Positions 26,598 to 34,982 are shown, counted from the stretch's first letter. The stretch: DNA of 64,000 nt from Cardiobacteriaceae bacterium (GCA_017484165.1 JAFUTP010000037.1:1-64000); one strand, 5' to 3'. The notes: a model not told the origin generated them from the letters alone. Numbers and translations: made by a program.

Positions 26598-26755
26598 TTA
26601 CGCACTTGCACTAAATTTACGATATTCATTTCTTACATTATCTAACAAAATTTGTTTGCCATTTCTTTCAACAAGCCAATAATCAAAACCATTTAAGCGT
26701 TTTGCTTTTACTGATTTTAGTAAAGCGAGCACATAAGGGACTTTAAAAATTCGAG
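26598..26755 (-). pseudogene. 3' relic with a RAMA-like domain, possibly a CcrM/HinfI-type adenine methylase tail
   Basis: About 50 sense codons end at 26598. The peptide runs KVPYVLALLKSVKAKR, then LNGFDYWLVERNGK and ILLDNVRNEYRKF. This spacing (NGxxYWxxxxxG, then IDxxRxxYR) resembles the RAMA domain found at the C-terminus of CcrM/HinfI-type GANTC adenine methylases. The rest of the gene is missing. Upstream the frame runs into a foldback element (26755-26983), which supplies a false N-terminus (frame open to 26858). The methylase identity is a pattern-based inference from a short peptide. Confidence 0.45.
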
Positions 26756-26983
26756 TGTCATTGCGAGATTTTTCCATAGGAAAAATCGTGGCAATCCAGT
26801 TTTGCCGATAGGCAAAACACAACGCCGCAAGGCGTTGCAACGACATCGCAAAACGCAATTCAGGTTGCCTATTTTTTTAAGAAACAGTGCGTTACAACGC
26901 CTTGTAGCGTTGATAAAAAAATCTAACGATTTTTTTTACTGGATTGCCACGATTTGAACTTCGTTCAAATCTCGCAATGACAC
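26755..26983. mobile_element. 229-bp miniature inverted-repeat element
   Basis: Both ends read GTGTCATTGCGAGATTT inward (17 perfect bases). After a small hairpin in each arm (GATTTTTCC-ATA-GGAAAAATC and GATTTGAAC-TTC-GTTCAAATC), both arms continue ATCGTGGCAATCCAG. The centre has further GC-rich palindromes around GCAAGGCGTTGCAAC. It has no coding capacity. Similar GTCATTGCGAG...GGCAATCC repeats occur in many bacterial genomes. It occupies most of the 289-bp stretch between the relic and the gene at 27045. Confidence 0.85.
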
Positions 26984-27044
26984 AGTTCTTTTTTTCATGG
27001 TTGCCTGAAATTTTAATTTTTGCAAGTCCCTTGATGTATGAATA

Positions 27045-27770
27045 TCACAAAAAAACTTTATTCTCCAATTTTCTTCCTTCTGAAAGATTATTGTAAAAAC
27101 ATTGTATATCATCATAATTTACAAATCTGAATAAATTACTATATTGATTATAAACTTCTAATTTCATTATTTGTTCATATTTACTTTTATGTTTTTCAGG
27201 TGAAACTATTTTAAATTCTGTTTTAAAATCTTTTAATTGCAAACTTCTATTTAATGCCGTTTCAAGAGTTCCTATACTATCAACAATTTCAAAAATTATT
27301 TTAGGAAAATACAATCCTTTTTGATTAAACCAAATAACATCTATCAATTTTGCTTTTTTTATAATTTCTGGATATGAAAAATCAGGACATTTTGCGACAG
27401 TTGCCAAATGGTTTAATTTTACATTATCCCTATAAATTGCACTTGGGTCTGCAGTATATGTTGCATATCCTAAAAAATTACCAATCTCAATACAAATACC
27501 TTCAATATATGAGTGCATTCTTACAATGTCATCACTTCTCGGTTTTTCTTCTACAATATAATCCATTAAGGCATATATGCTTAATCCTATCTTTTTAAAT
27601 GTACGATTATTCCTTATCTCACGATATAAAACACCACGAAGACCTGCAGTCCAATCTTTTGCTTGCGTGGCATTGGGATAATATTTAGTTATTCTTTTAT
27701 AGAGTTCGGATAATGAAATAGTTCCCCCATTATCTTCCATAACTCTTTTAATTGCTTCAACTTTTGTCAT
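27045..27770 (-). CDS. Winged-helix plus PD-(D/E)XK-like nuclease protein
   Basis: A 241-residue two-part protein. Residues 1-70 look like a HARE/winged-helix DNA-binding domain (VEAIKRVMEDNGGTISLSELYKRI..., then GVLYREIRNNRTFKKIGLSIYAL). From about 110 there is a restriction-like core: LIDVIWFN, then PKIIFEIVDSIGTLETAL, matching the common pattern in which an ID precedes FEhE. Here the second acidic residue of the usual EVE is Val, so activity is uncertain. It lies 14 bases downstream of a nuclease gene on the same strand. It could be the second subunit or regulator of that system. Confidence 0.55.
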   Translation of the reverse strand: MTKVEAIKRVMEDNGGTISLSELYKRITKYYPNATQAKDWTAGLRGVLYREIRNNRTFKKIGLSIYALMDYIVEEKPRSDDIVRMHSYIEGICIEIGNFLGYATYTADPSAIYRDNVKLNHLATVAKCPDFSYPEIIKKAKLIDVIWFNQKGLYFPKIIFEIVDSIGTLETALNRSLQLKDFKTEFKIVSPEKHKSKYEQIMKLEVYNQYSNLFRFVNYDDIQCFYNNLSEGRKLENKVFL

Positions 27771-27784
27771 TATATTAACTCGTT

Positions 27785-28594
27785 TTAGAAAATAACGCTC
27801 AATTTTTCATCCGTTAGAGATAATTCTTTTCTTAAATTGATATATTTTTGTTTATCTGATAATAATTTATTCAATATATCAGGGTCTTTTGTTTGCATTT
27901 TTAATAACATTTTTTTCATTATTTCATCATTATCAAAATTCACAATATTCAAAATATATTCATTTAATTCACGCTTACATTTATCCAAATATAAAGTAAA
28001 TTCATTCCAAATATCAAATCTATTAAATAGTTTTACAAATAATTCTTTACCATAAAAAATATTGATTTCCACAATATCATCTGTATTGTTTTGGATTTGT
28101 TCTAAATAATATTTTCTATTTTTCTTTAATGAATCATCAGAAAACCACATTGTGGCTTTAATTTTGTGATTTTTAAATTTGGTTTTAATTAACTTAATTT
28201 TTTTAATAAAATTAGCATACTGACCACGCTTTTTAGTTGAATCGTGATCATCTCTTATTTTTTGTTCAATAATATAAATAATGTTTTCATTATTATTTTT
28301 GAATAATTGATCAACATTTAATTCATCATTATTTTCATCTACACCAATATTTTTATCTAAATTGTGATAACCCGTATCTAAAATATATTGCGTTAATATA
28401 TCTTCAATAAAATCACCAAATTTAATTTCACAACTCTGTGTGATATTTTGAATGAGTTTTGTTTTGGCATTAGTAACACGAAATAATCCAATATAACGAT
28501 TCGGATTTTTAATAACCGTAGTTAAAATTTCATAATTAACATCTTCACCAAAAACTTGTAAATTGAGTTTTTGTTTAAATTCTTCGTATTTCAT
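27785..28594 (-). CDS. Type II restriction endonuclease-like protein without methylase partner
   Basis: 269 residues. The probable catalytic strand is NIIYIIEQKIRDDHDSTKKRGQ, where the E-x-K triad lies in IIEQK and is followed by DDHDSTKKRGQ, a motif I associate with type II restriction enzymes. An earlier acidic residue (FGDFIEDILTQYIL) would complete the PD-(D/E)XK site. The specific family cannot be named with confidence. It is upstream of the winged-helix nuclease-like gene and follows a methylase-like relic (28636-28743). No intact methyltransferase accompanies it, so it must be inactive, protected by one of the other methylases, or not a restriction enzyme. Confidence 0.65.
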   Translation of the reverse strand: MKYEEFKQKLNLQVFGEDVNYEILTTVIKNPNRYIGLFRVTNAKTKLIQNITQSCEIKFGDFIEDILTQYILDTGYHNLDKNIGVDENNDELNVDQLFKNNNENIIYIIEQKIRDDHDSTKKRGQYANFIKKIKLIKTKFKNHKIKATMWFSDDSLKKNRKYYLEQIQNNTDDIVEINIFYGKELFVKLFNRFDIWNEFTLYLDKCKRELNEYILNIVNFDNDEIMKKMLLKMQTKDPDILNKLLSDKQKYINLRKELSLTDEKLSVIF

Positions 28595-28612
28595 AAATAA
28601 TCCTTATTAACT

Positions 28613-28627
28613 TTCAGGCTACCTGAA
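28613..28627. repeat. DNA-uptake palindrome, Eikenella dialect
   Basis: TTCAGGCTACCTGAA contains AGGCTACCTGAA, the Eikenella-type uptake word. It differs from the other palindromes in the window by one central base and lies just upstream of the nuclease at 27785. Confidence 0.8.
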
Positions 28628-28635
28628 AAGTTTTT

Positions 28636-28743
28636 CTACGCATAAACCAAATGTTTTCCTGTTTTAAGCAAAGCGTTAATATCATCAAAAGCGTTTTGCA
28701 AGCGTTCTTGGTGATATTGAAAATAATTGTTATGAAATATTGC
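28636..28743 (-). pseudogene. 3' gene relic, tail-like end of a lost methylase
   Basis: Thirty-five sense codons end at TAG (28636-28638). The peptide begins AIFHNNYFQYHQERL and continues QNAFDDINALLKTGKHLVYA, helical and charged as a protein C-terminus would be. The frame meets a stop at 28744, where the host terminator region begins. Position immediately ahead of the nuclease, where its methylase should be, suggests it is what remains of that methylase after deletion. There is no motif to prove this. Confidence 0.35.
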
Positions 28744-28747
28744 TTAA

Positions 28748-28779
28748 AAAAAATGCCTGCAAAATTACAGGCATTTTTT
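28748..28779 (-). terminator. Rho-independent terminator of the PhnD-like/PAS/Roadblock operon
   Basis: AAAAAATGCCTG pairs with CAGGCATTTTTT around CAAAATTA. It lies 26 bases beyond the stop at 28805 and marks the host side of the island's right boundary. Confidence 0.85.
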
Positions 28780-28804
28780 ATTGAATATGAATAAGACAGA
28801 AATT

Positions 28805-29542
28805 TTAATTGAGTGTGTCCATCATATCGCAGAAGAAATTTGCATGAACATTGTTCATAACCTTAAAACCACGCGGCACGCCTAAATCATTTATAACATC
28901 GGTAAATGAATTAAGCATATTTACCTTGCTTTGAATTGATGCATGCAATTGTTCACAAGCAGGCGAGCAAAGTAACGTGTGGAAAAGAACATAAAGCGAA
29001 CTTTTGATAATCGGTTCAAAATGATCTTTAAGGTTGGGGGCAAGTTCATTGAAAATATTCGAACGAATACAGCCAAGCACCGAACGGTCGTTATACACTT
29101 GACGGATTATCGTTTGCACATAATCAAGACTATTCCAGTTAATATCTTTTTTGCCTAAATTTGACGGTTCCATCAAAATAAGCGAAATTCTCTCAACATA
29201 ATAATCACGCATACAAGCAATTGAAAAACTGCTATCTACTTGATTTATATGGGAAATTGCCGCGTTTTTGTTAGCAAAAATCGTAACTTCATCGGATACG
29301 AAAGTCGGACGCAGTAGCGGCTGATAAGAAAATTTGCGATACAACTGCACGGTATCGAACGGACCTGCATAAACCAAAGAAGGTTGTTTGGTTAAATGTT
29401 GATAGTAATCATCAAAATCACTAGCGACATGCAGATGAATTGCTTCGCCCGTCAATTTTTGCAATAAGTGATTGAATTGATACCAAGCAGGAATATGCGC
29501 AGCAGCAAAATCGGGGGCAACTAAAAAATTGTAATCGCTCAT
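28805..29542 (-). CDS. PhnD-like substrate-binding domain protein, cytoplasmic
   Basis: 245 residues with the fold pattern of PhnD/phosphonate-type periplasmic binding proteins: YNFLVAPDFAAAHIPAWYQFN, a SLVYAGPFDTVQLYRKF strand-helix at the ligand cleft, RPTFVSDEVTIFANKNAA, and FSIACMRDYYVERISLILM. It has no signal peptide or lipobox, so it should act in the cytoplasm, unlike transport PBPs. No ABC transporter is nearby. Start ATG has AAGGAG upstream and overlaps the PAS gene stop by 4 bases (ATGA), so it is the third gene of a translationally coupled trio. Ligand unknown. Confidence 0.75.
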   Translation of the reverse strand: MSDYNFLVAPDFAAAHIPAWYQFNHLLQKLTGEAIHLHVASDFDDYYQHLTKQPSLVYAGPFDTVQLYRKFSYQPLLRPTFVSDEVTIFANKNAAISHINQVDSSFSIACMRDYYVERISLILMEPSNLGKKDINWNSLDYVQTIIRQVYNDRSVLGCIRSNIFNELAPNLKDHFEPIIKSSLYVLFHTLLCSPACEQLHASIQSKVNMLNSFTDVINDLGVPRGFKVMNNVHANFFCDMMDTLN

Positions 29543-30051
29543 AATTTCTCCTTCGCTAGCATTTCTTTATACAGCTTGGTGCAATAGTTGATTTTTTCTC
29601 TTGACGGTTGGCGGCGAACGGAAGTAAAGCCTTTAATCCGTTTATTTTGGTCGAAATTTGGAACAATCGTTGCATAAACCCAATAAAACTGACCGTTTTT
29701 GCGCAGATTTTTTACATAACCATTCCATTTTCTACCGCTTAAAACCGTATCCCATAAATCTTTGAACGCAGCACGCGGCATAGAAGGGTGGCGGAGAATG
29801 TAATGCGGTTGTCCGATAAGTTCTTCTTTGGAATAACCAGAAAGGATTACAAATGCACGGTTAGTGTGAGTAATAATTCCGTTGATATCGGTGCGAGAGA
29901 TAATCAACTCACCTTCTGGATACGGAAATTCATCGTCTATAACAGAAACTTCGCGCAATTTCCCGTCGTAATGTGTCAATTTGATATGTTCGACTGGCTT
30001 TATGTTGGGAATTGAGCTCGTTGTTAAGTCGTTGTCGGTAAGATTTTCCAC
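29539..30051 (-). CDS. Stand-alone Aer-type PAS sensor protein
   Basis: 170 residues. The single domain closely follows the FAD-binding PAS of the aerotaxis receptor Aer: ISRTDINGIITHTNRAF, then LSGYSKEELIGQPHYILRHP, SMPRAAFKDLWDTV, W in GRKWNGYVKNLRKNGQFYWV and IKGFTSVRRQPS. In Aer this domain binds FAD and senses redox state. No HAMP, methyl-accepting or kinase domain follows, so the output must go to a partner protein. Start is GTG (30049-30051) with AAGGAG 9 bases upstream. It sits between the Roadblock and PhnD-like genes. Confidence 0.9.
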   Translation of the reverse strand: MENLTDNDLTTSSIPNIKPVEHIKLTHYDGKLREVSVIDDEFPYPEGELIISRTDINGIITHTNRAFVILSGYSKEELIGQPHYILRHPSMPRAAFKDLWDTVLSGRKWNGYVKNLRKNGQFYWVYATIVPNFDQNKRIKGFTSVRRQPSREKINYCTKLYKEMLAKEKL

Positions 30052-30064
30052 TGTAACGAACTCC

Positions 30065-30430
30065 TTAATCTAATTGATTGAGGATTGCAAGTGCAGCACG
30101 ACGAAGTTCTGGTCGCAGTGCATTTGCATTAAGTTTGGCATCAGCTTGGATAACTGCTATTGCTTCATTATTGATGTCAATAATCAAAATTACACCGTTG
30201 TCGGTGAATAGTTGCGTATAACCGATGTTACCAACATTGAACAACTTGCCAGCACGACGGCTGATAGCGTTGAAAGCAGAAGAAACAGCTCCGATTTCGT
30301 CGATTGGTGAAGAATCTGGGAAGGTAGATGCAATTAGAACACCGTCTGCATAGTAAAGACTGATATTTTGGATTTCTGCAAATTGTCTTTGCAAATTATT
30401 CAGGTGAGTAACAATAATGCTGTTATCCAT
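30065..30430 (-). CDS. Roadblock/LC7 domain protein
   Basis: 121 residues forming one Roadblock/LC7 domain, a dimerising fold that commonly regulates small GTPases of the MglA type. Visible features: N-terminal helix, ISLYYADGVLIASTFPD (the strand with conserved DG), SAFNAISRRAGKLFNVGNIG, ILIIDINNEAIAVIQAD and a C-terminal ANALRPELRRAALAILNQ helix. No MglA-like GTPase is in the window. GGAGAG precedes the ATG. First gene of the trio, 13 bases before the PAS start. Confidence 0.9.
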   Translation of the reverse strand: MDNSIIVTHLNNLQRQFAEIQNISLYYADGVLIASTFPDSSPIDEIGAVSSAFNAISRRAGKLFNVGNIGYTQLFTDNGVILIIDINNEAIAVIQADAKLNANALRPELRRAALAILNQLD

Positions 30431-30504
30431 AAAACTCTCCGTAACTTAAAAATACTGAATTGAGATAATTAAAGTCTGATGATTATAAATAAATGTAATA
30501 AACA

Positions 30505-31098
30505 CTAATTTCCTATTTGATTGTTGATTTCAAATAAGCTCACAACTCTAACAACGCCAGAGACTTTTTGTGCAACTGACACTGCGGCGTTTGCTTCATT
30601 TTCGCTCACAATCCCCATTAAATATGTAACTCCGTGTTCGGTAACGACTTTGACACGATGTGGATTAAATCCAGGAATTGCGACATCGAGCAGGGCAGTT
30701 TTGACCTTGGCGGTTTGTTTAGTGTCATATCCGCGATGAGCAAGGGAGCTACGAGGACCGATTGCGATGTGATTGAACACTCGCTGCACGCCAGAAACCG
30801 AACCAGCTACATATTCTGCTTGTTGTTTTACATTCGTGTCCGCAGCTTCACCAGTTAGCAAAACCGCGCCGTTATATGCGGTTACGACTATATGACTATT
30901 TTGTTTGATATTGAATTCGCTTCGTAGGCGGTTTGAGACATTTAATTGCAGAGTTTTGTCGTCGATTACCGTTCCTGCGCTACGACGGTCATTGGCGACG
31001 GACACTCCCGCTGCTGCTCCGCCGAGAACTACTGGTGCGCAACCGTTAAGTGATGCAGCAAGCAAAGCGATTGAGAGGCTTAAAAAAATTTTTTGCAT
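30505..31098 (-). CDS. dolP: Outer-membrane BON-domain lipoprotein DolP (YraP)
   Basis: DolP supports outer-membrane integrity and BAM function. The 197-residue protein has a lipoprotein signal (LSIALLAASLNGC, acylated Cys20), GAAAGVSVANDRRSAGTVIDDK, then two BON domains: VSNRLRSEFNIKQNSHIVVT...GVQRVFNHIAIG and VKTALLDVAIPGFNPHRVKVVTEHGVTYLMG to VSGVVRVVSLFEI. AAGGAT lies 9 bases before the ATG. Standard length and layout. The gap to the Roadblock gene is 74 bases with no clear terminator. Confidence 0.93.
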   Translation of the reverse strand: MQKIFLSLSIALLAASLNGCAPVVLGGAAAGVSVANDRRSAGTVIDDKTLQLNVSNRLRSEFNIKQNSHIVVTAYNGAVLLTGEAADTNVKQQAEYVAGSVSGVQRVFNHIAIGPRSSLAHRGYDTKQTAKVKTALLDVAIPGFNPHRVKVVTEHGVTYLMGIVSENEANAAVSVAQKVSGVVRVVSLFEINNQIGN

Positions 31099-31157
31099 AG
31101 GTCTTTATCCTTGAATTTTTTCTTATTTTTTTGATTTATCTGATTTTATGTTTTTCA

Positions 31158-32678
31158 TTATTTTCCCAGATAAAAGTTGGGAAAAAAATTGTCGTTTTTT
31201 TGCATTGCCGCATCAATTTGTTTTTTTGAATTTTTTTCTTTCTCCGATTTATTTTTCTCGTTTGTCCTCTCATTGATTTCGACGATATCGTTTTGTAATT
31301 CTTTGGCATCGCCGCCGAGTGCGAGGTAGAGCTGAATTGAGCGAGTTAAGTGCTGATAACGGTTATCGAGCATTTCTTGTTCGACGCTGCGTAAATTTTG
31401 TTGAGCCGAGAGCAAATCCGATAGGGCATCTTTTCCTACTTTATATCTAACTTCGGATAGTTCCGCGAGTTTGCGGGCATTTTTGAGTCGTTGTTCGACT
31501 TGTGGAGTTTCGAGGCGCAGTTCGTGTAGAGAAATTAGCGCATCTTCGACATCGGCGAAGGATTTGTAGAGAGTATTTCTAAATTTTGCTAAATCTGCTT
31601 CGTATTGCAATTTGCTTGATTTGAGGGCGAGATTTTTTTCGCGGTATTGCATAAACGGTAGAGCGATTGATGCTCCGACTGATGCGGCGGGATTTTGGAA
31701 AATTTCTCGCAAGAGCGAACCGCCAGCGGAAAGCGAGGCGGAAAGCGATAAATCAGGATAAAAATCGCGTTCGTTGATGGCGATTGTGGCTAAATCGTTT
31801 TGCAGACGATATTGAGCAGCGCGTAAATCTGGTCGTTGGCGCAGAAGTTCTGCTGGAATTTCGGCTGCGATTTTGGGGATTTTGAAATCGGCAAGTTTTG
31901 CCGAACCGACTGCGAATTTCTTTGGAGCTGCGCCGAGCAGCACGGTTAATGCGTTTTCGGCTTGTTTTTCTTCGGCGATGAGTGCGGTGCGGGAATTTTT
32001 TAGGCTTGCCAAGCTTTGTTCGGCGTTCAATCTATCGACTTCGCTAGCTTTACCGTATTTCACTTTGCTTTGGACGATTTGATAGGTCCGTTCTTGGGTT
32101 TTGAGATTTTGGGCGTTGATGCGCAATTTTTCGTTGATATAGACGAGTTTGATGTAAGCATTTGCGACTTCGCCTTGTAATGAGAGTTTGCTGGCGAGCA
32201 AATCTTCGGCACTTGCATTTGCTGTCCAGACGGCGTTTTGAGTGCTGATTTCTAATTTATCCCACAAATCTAGTTGATAGGAAGCAGACAGTCCTGAACC
32301 GAAGCTATGTGAATTTTGATTGCCAGAAAATCGCCGTGATGCGCTAGTGCTCATTGAACCGTTGAAACTGACGCTTTGGTCAAGTTCGGCGGAGTCGATT
32401 TGCAATCTGGCTTTTTTCCAAGCGATGGCACTAGCGGCTAAATCTTGATTATTCGCGAGAGCTTCTTCGATGAGTGAATTTAGTTTCGCGTTGCCAAAAT
32501 TGCGCCACCAATCGTTTTTATGTTTTTGGGCGCGGTCGGCATATTTATTTATCCAATCGGCTGGGATCTCGCTTGTATTTTTGACATCTGATTTCGCGTT
32601 GCCAAGCGGATTTATCGAGCTACACGCGGTTAAAAATAAGGCGGAAAAAATGGCGGTGTAAATAATTTTTCTATACAT
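31158..32678 (-). CDS. RND efflux outer-membrane lipoprotein (OprM/CusC/NodT family)
   Basis: 506-residue TolC-like channel with a lipobox (ALFLTAC, Cys19). The family domain begins KHKNDWWRNFGNAKLNSLIEEAL and contains two OEP repeats, with LRQRPDLRAAQYRLQNDLATI and the coiled-coil SFADVEDALISLHEL. The C-terminal 45 residues are a Glu/Lys/Asn-rich, low-complexity tail (NERTNEKNKSEKEKN...) not usual in the family. No inner-membrane RND pump or adaptor gene is adjacent, so it may serve a pump encoded elsewhere. Ribosome site weak. Confidence 0.92.
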   Translation of the reverse strand: MYRKIIYTAIFSALFLTACSSINPLGNAKSDVKNTSEIPADWINKYADRAQKHKNDWWRNFGNAKLNSLIEEALANNQDLAASAIAWKKARLQIDSAELDQSVSFNGSMSTSASRRFSGNQNSHSFGSGLSASYQLDLWDKLEISTQNAVWTANASAEDLLASKLSLQGEVANAYIKLVYINEKLRINAQNLKTQERTYQIVQSKVKYGKASEVDRLNAEQSLASLKNSRTALIAEEKQAENALTVLLGAAPKKFAVGSAKLADFKIPKIAAEIPAELLRQRPDLRAAQYRLQNDLATIAINERDFYPDLSLSASLSAGGSLLREIFQNPAASVGASIALPFMQYREKNLALKSSKLQYEADLAKFRNTLYKSFADVEDALISLHELRLETPQVEQRLKNARKLAELSEVRYKVGKDALSDLLSAQQNLRSVEQEMLDNRYQHLTRSIQLYLALGGDAKELQNDIVEINERTNEKNKSEKEKNSKKQIDAAMQKNDNFFPNFYLGK

Positions 32679-32850
32679 TTTTGAATATTCAAGATTGCTA
32701 ATAAGAACGGTTATTTTCTACTAAAAAACAAATCGCTAATATTTTTGGAAAATGACGGTCAAATTCTTTTACTGACTGAAATAAAGCGGGAAAAATCCGA
32801 ATTTTTAATAACTTCAAATTTTTAACTTCAATTTTTTAAGGAAATCATCA

Positions 32851-34698
32851 ATGAGCAGAAAAATTCCTCTTCGTTCGCAAACTTCGACTGCGGGACGGAA
32901 TATGGCTGGGGCACGGGCATTGTGGCGTGCAACTGGAATGCAGGACGCTGACTTCAAAAAACCGATTATTGCGGTGGTCAATAGTTTTGTGGAATTTGTT
33001 CCTGGGCATATTCATTTACGGGAAGTTGGGCAGTTGGTTTGCCGTGAAATTGAACGAGCGGGCGGGGTTGCGAAAGAATTTAACACGATTGCGGTTGATG
33101 ACGGTATCGCGATGGGGCACGATGGAATGCTTTATTCGCTGCCAAGCCGCGACATCATTGCCGATAGCGTTGAATATATCGTCAATGCGCATTGTGCTGA
33201 CGCGATGATTTGTATTTCAAACTGCGACAAAGTTACGCCAGGAATGCTGATGGCAGCGATGCGGCTCAATATTCCAGCGGTTTTTGTCTCTGGTGGTCCG
33301 ATGGAGGCTGGCGTTTCAGCGGCTTCTGACCATAAGCTGGATTTGATTGACGCGATGGTTTATGCGGCAAATCCGAATATTTCTGATGAAGTTGTGGCTG
33401 ATTTTGAACGGGCAGCTTGTCCGACATGCGGTTCTTGTTCGGGAATGTTTACGGCGAATTCGATGAATTGCCTAACCGAAGCATTAGGACTATCTCTACC
33501 TGGAAATGGAACATTGGTTGCGACGCACACTGACCGTCGAGAATTATTTTTGCGTGCGGCGCGAACAATTGTGGAAATTGCCGAGCGTTATTACCGCGAT
33601 GGCGATGAAACGGTGCTACCGCGTTCAATTGCGACTTTTGCGGCTTTTGAAAACGCAATGAGTTTGGATATTGCAATGGGAGGATCGACGAATACGATTT
33701 TGCATTTGCTGGCAGTGGCGCAGGAAGCGGGTGTGAATTACACGATGAAAGATATTGATGCGCTTTCACGCAAAGTGCCGCAGCTGTGCAAAGTCGCGCC
33801 AAATACGCAGAAATTCCATATCGAAGATGTGCATCGGGCTGGCGGAATAATGAATATCTTGGCGGAGCTTGCACGGGCTGGTTTACTGCATACGGATGTT
33901 CGAACCGTGCATTCAGCATCTTTGGGCGCGGCGGTTGAACAATACGATTTAATGAATTCCGATACCGCGCCAGAAATTCGTGAGTATTACCGTGCGGCGG
34001 CGGCAGGAAAAATTAGCAAAGAGGCATTTACGCAATCCTGTCGTTATCAGGAAAACGATACCGACCGCGAACAGGGCTGCATTCGTTCATTGGAATATGC
34101 ATATTCAAAAGAGGGCGGTTTAGCGGTTTTATACGGAAACATTGCAGAAGACGGTTGCGTCGTCAAAACCGCGGGAGTGGATGAAAAAATCCTCAAATTT
34201 GCGGGAGAGGCGGTAGTTTTCGAAAGTCAGGAAGATGCGGTTACGGGAATTTTGGGTGGAAAAGTTAAGGCGGGCAATGTCGTGATAATCCGTTATGAAG
34301 GACCGCGCGGCGGACCTGGAATGCAGGAAATGCTTTATCCGACTAGCTATTTGAAATCGATGGGTCTCGGTAAAGAATGTGCGTTGCTCACCGACGGACG
34401 CTTTTCGGGCGGCACTTCTGGATTATCAATTGGACACGCATCACCAGAAGCCGCGGCAGGCGGTGCAATCGGCTTAATCGAAAACGGCGACCGTATCGAA
34501 ATCGATATTCCCGCTCGTTCAATCAATTTGATTATTTCCGATGATGAATTGTCAAAACGCCGTAGCGCGCAAGATAAAAAAGGTTGGAAGCCAGCAGCTC
34601 TGCGCCCGCGCAAGGTTTCGAATGCCTTGAAGGCTTATGCGCTGTTGGCGACTAGTGCGGATAAGGGCGCGGTTAGGGATATTTCGCGCTTGCTGTGA
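32851..34698 (+). CDS. ilvD: Dihydroxy-acid dehydratase
   Basis: Fe-S dehydratase of valine, isoleucine and leucine synthesis. Full length at 615 residues. Cysteines for the cluster lie in [19 protein letters not shown] and [19 protein letters not shown], and [19 protein letters not shown] near the C-terminus matches the family signature. TTAAGGAAATCATCA precedes the ATG. The upstream 172-bp gap has only AT-rich sequence with a modest hairpin (AAAGCGGG...), and no leucine leader peptide was found. It stands alone with no ilvBN or ilvC beside it. Confidence 0.97.
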   Translation: MSRKIPLRSQTSTAGRNMAGARALWRATGMQDADFKKPIIAVVNSFVEFVPGHIHLREVGQLVCREIERAGGVAKEFNTIAVDDGIAMGHDGMLYSLPSRDIIADSVEYIVNAHCADAMICISNCDKVTPGMLMAAMRLNIPAVFVSGGPMEAGVSAASDHKLDLIDAMVYAANPNISDEVVADFERAACPTCGSCSGMFTANSMNCLTEALGLSLPGNGTLVATHTDRRELFLRAARTIVEIAERYYRDGDETVLPRSIATFAAFENAMSLDIAMGGSTNTILHLLAVAQEAGVNYTMKDIDALSRKVPQLCKVAPNTQKFHIEDVHRAGGIMNILAELARAGLLHTDVRTVHSASLGAAVEQYDLMNSDTAPEIREYYRAAAAGKISKEAFTQSCRYQENDTDREQGCIRSLEYAYSKEGGLAVLYGNIAEDGCVVKTAGVDEKILKFAGEAVVFESQEDAVTGILGGKVKAGNVVIIRYEGPRGGPGMQEMLYPTSYLKSMGLGKECALLTDGRFSGGTSGLSIGHASPEAAAGGAIGLIENGDRIEIDIPARSINLIISDDELSKRRSAQDKKGWKPAALRPRKVSNALKAYALLATSADKGAVRDISRLL

Positions 34699-34724
34699 TT
34701 GGAAAAATGTTGTGAGATTGGATA

Positions 34725-34759
34725 AAAATCGCCGCTTACGGCGGCGGTTTTGTTTTTTC
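34725..34759 (+). terminator. Rho-independent terminator of ilvD
   Basis: AAAATCGCCGC pairs with GCGGCGGTTTT around TTACG, followed by GTTTTTT. It starts 26 bases after the ilvD stop. Confidence 0.9.
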
Positions 34760-34793
34760 TGTGTAAAGCTATATCGCTAGATTTTTAGATAAA

Positions 34794-34908
34794 GGGCGCA
34801 TCTGAATTTAGGGTTAGTTCTATTTTTTACCCTCGTCATCCTGAACGCAGCGAAGGATCTGCTGATAGAGATTTTTCGCCTACGGCTCAAAATGACGAAT
34901 TTATGCCC
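34794..34908 (-). mobile_element. Miniature palindromic element, copy 1 (reverse orientation)
   Basis: Begins GGGCGCATCTGAATTTAGGG and ends ATGACGAATTTATGCCC, with an internal palindrome built from CGTCATCCTGAACGCAGCG and CTACGGCTCAAAATGACG. The left flank TA (34790-34791) and the right flank TA (34909-34910) could be a target duplication. It lies between ilvD and the mscS-type gene. Confidence 0.85.
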
Positions 34909-34982
34909 TATTGTTTTTGAAATGTGATGCCGAGTTGTTCGGCTTTGTTTTAACGGTTATTTTTTGATTTATTGATTTATTT

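Noticed and set aside
26598-26858. 86-residue protein starting in the foldback element
   Set aside because: Its N-terminal third is translated from the 229-bp element; only the part below 26755 resembles a real protein tail.
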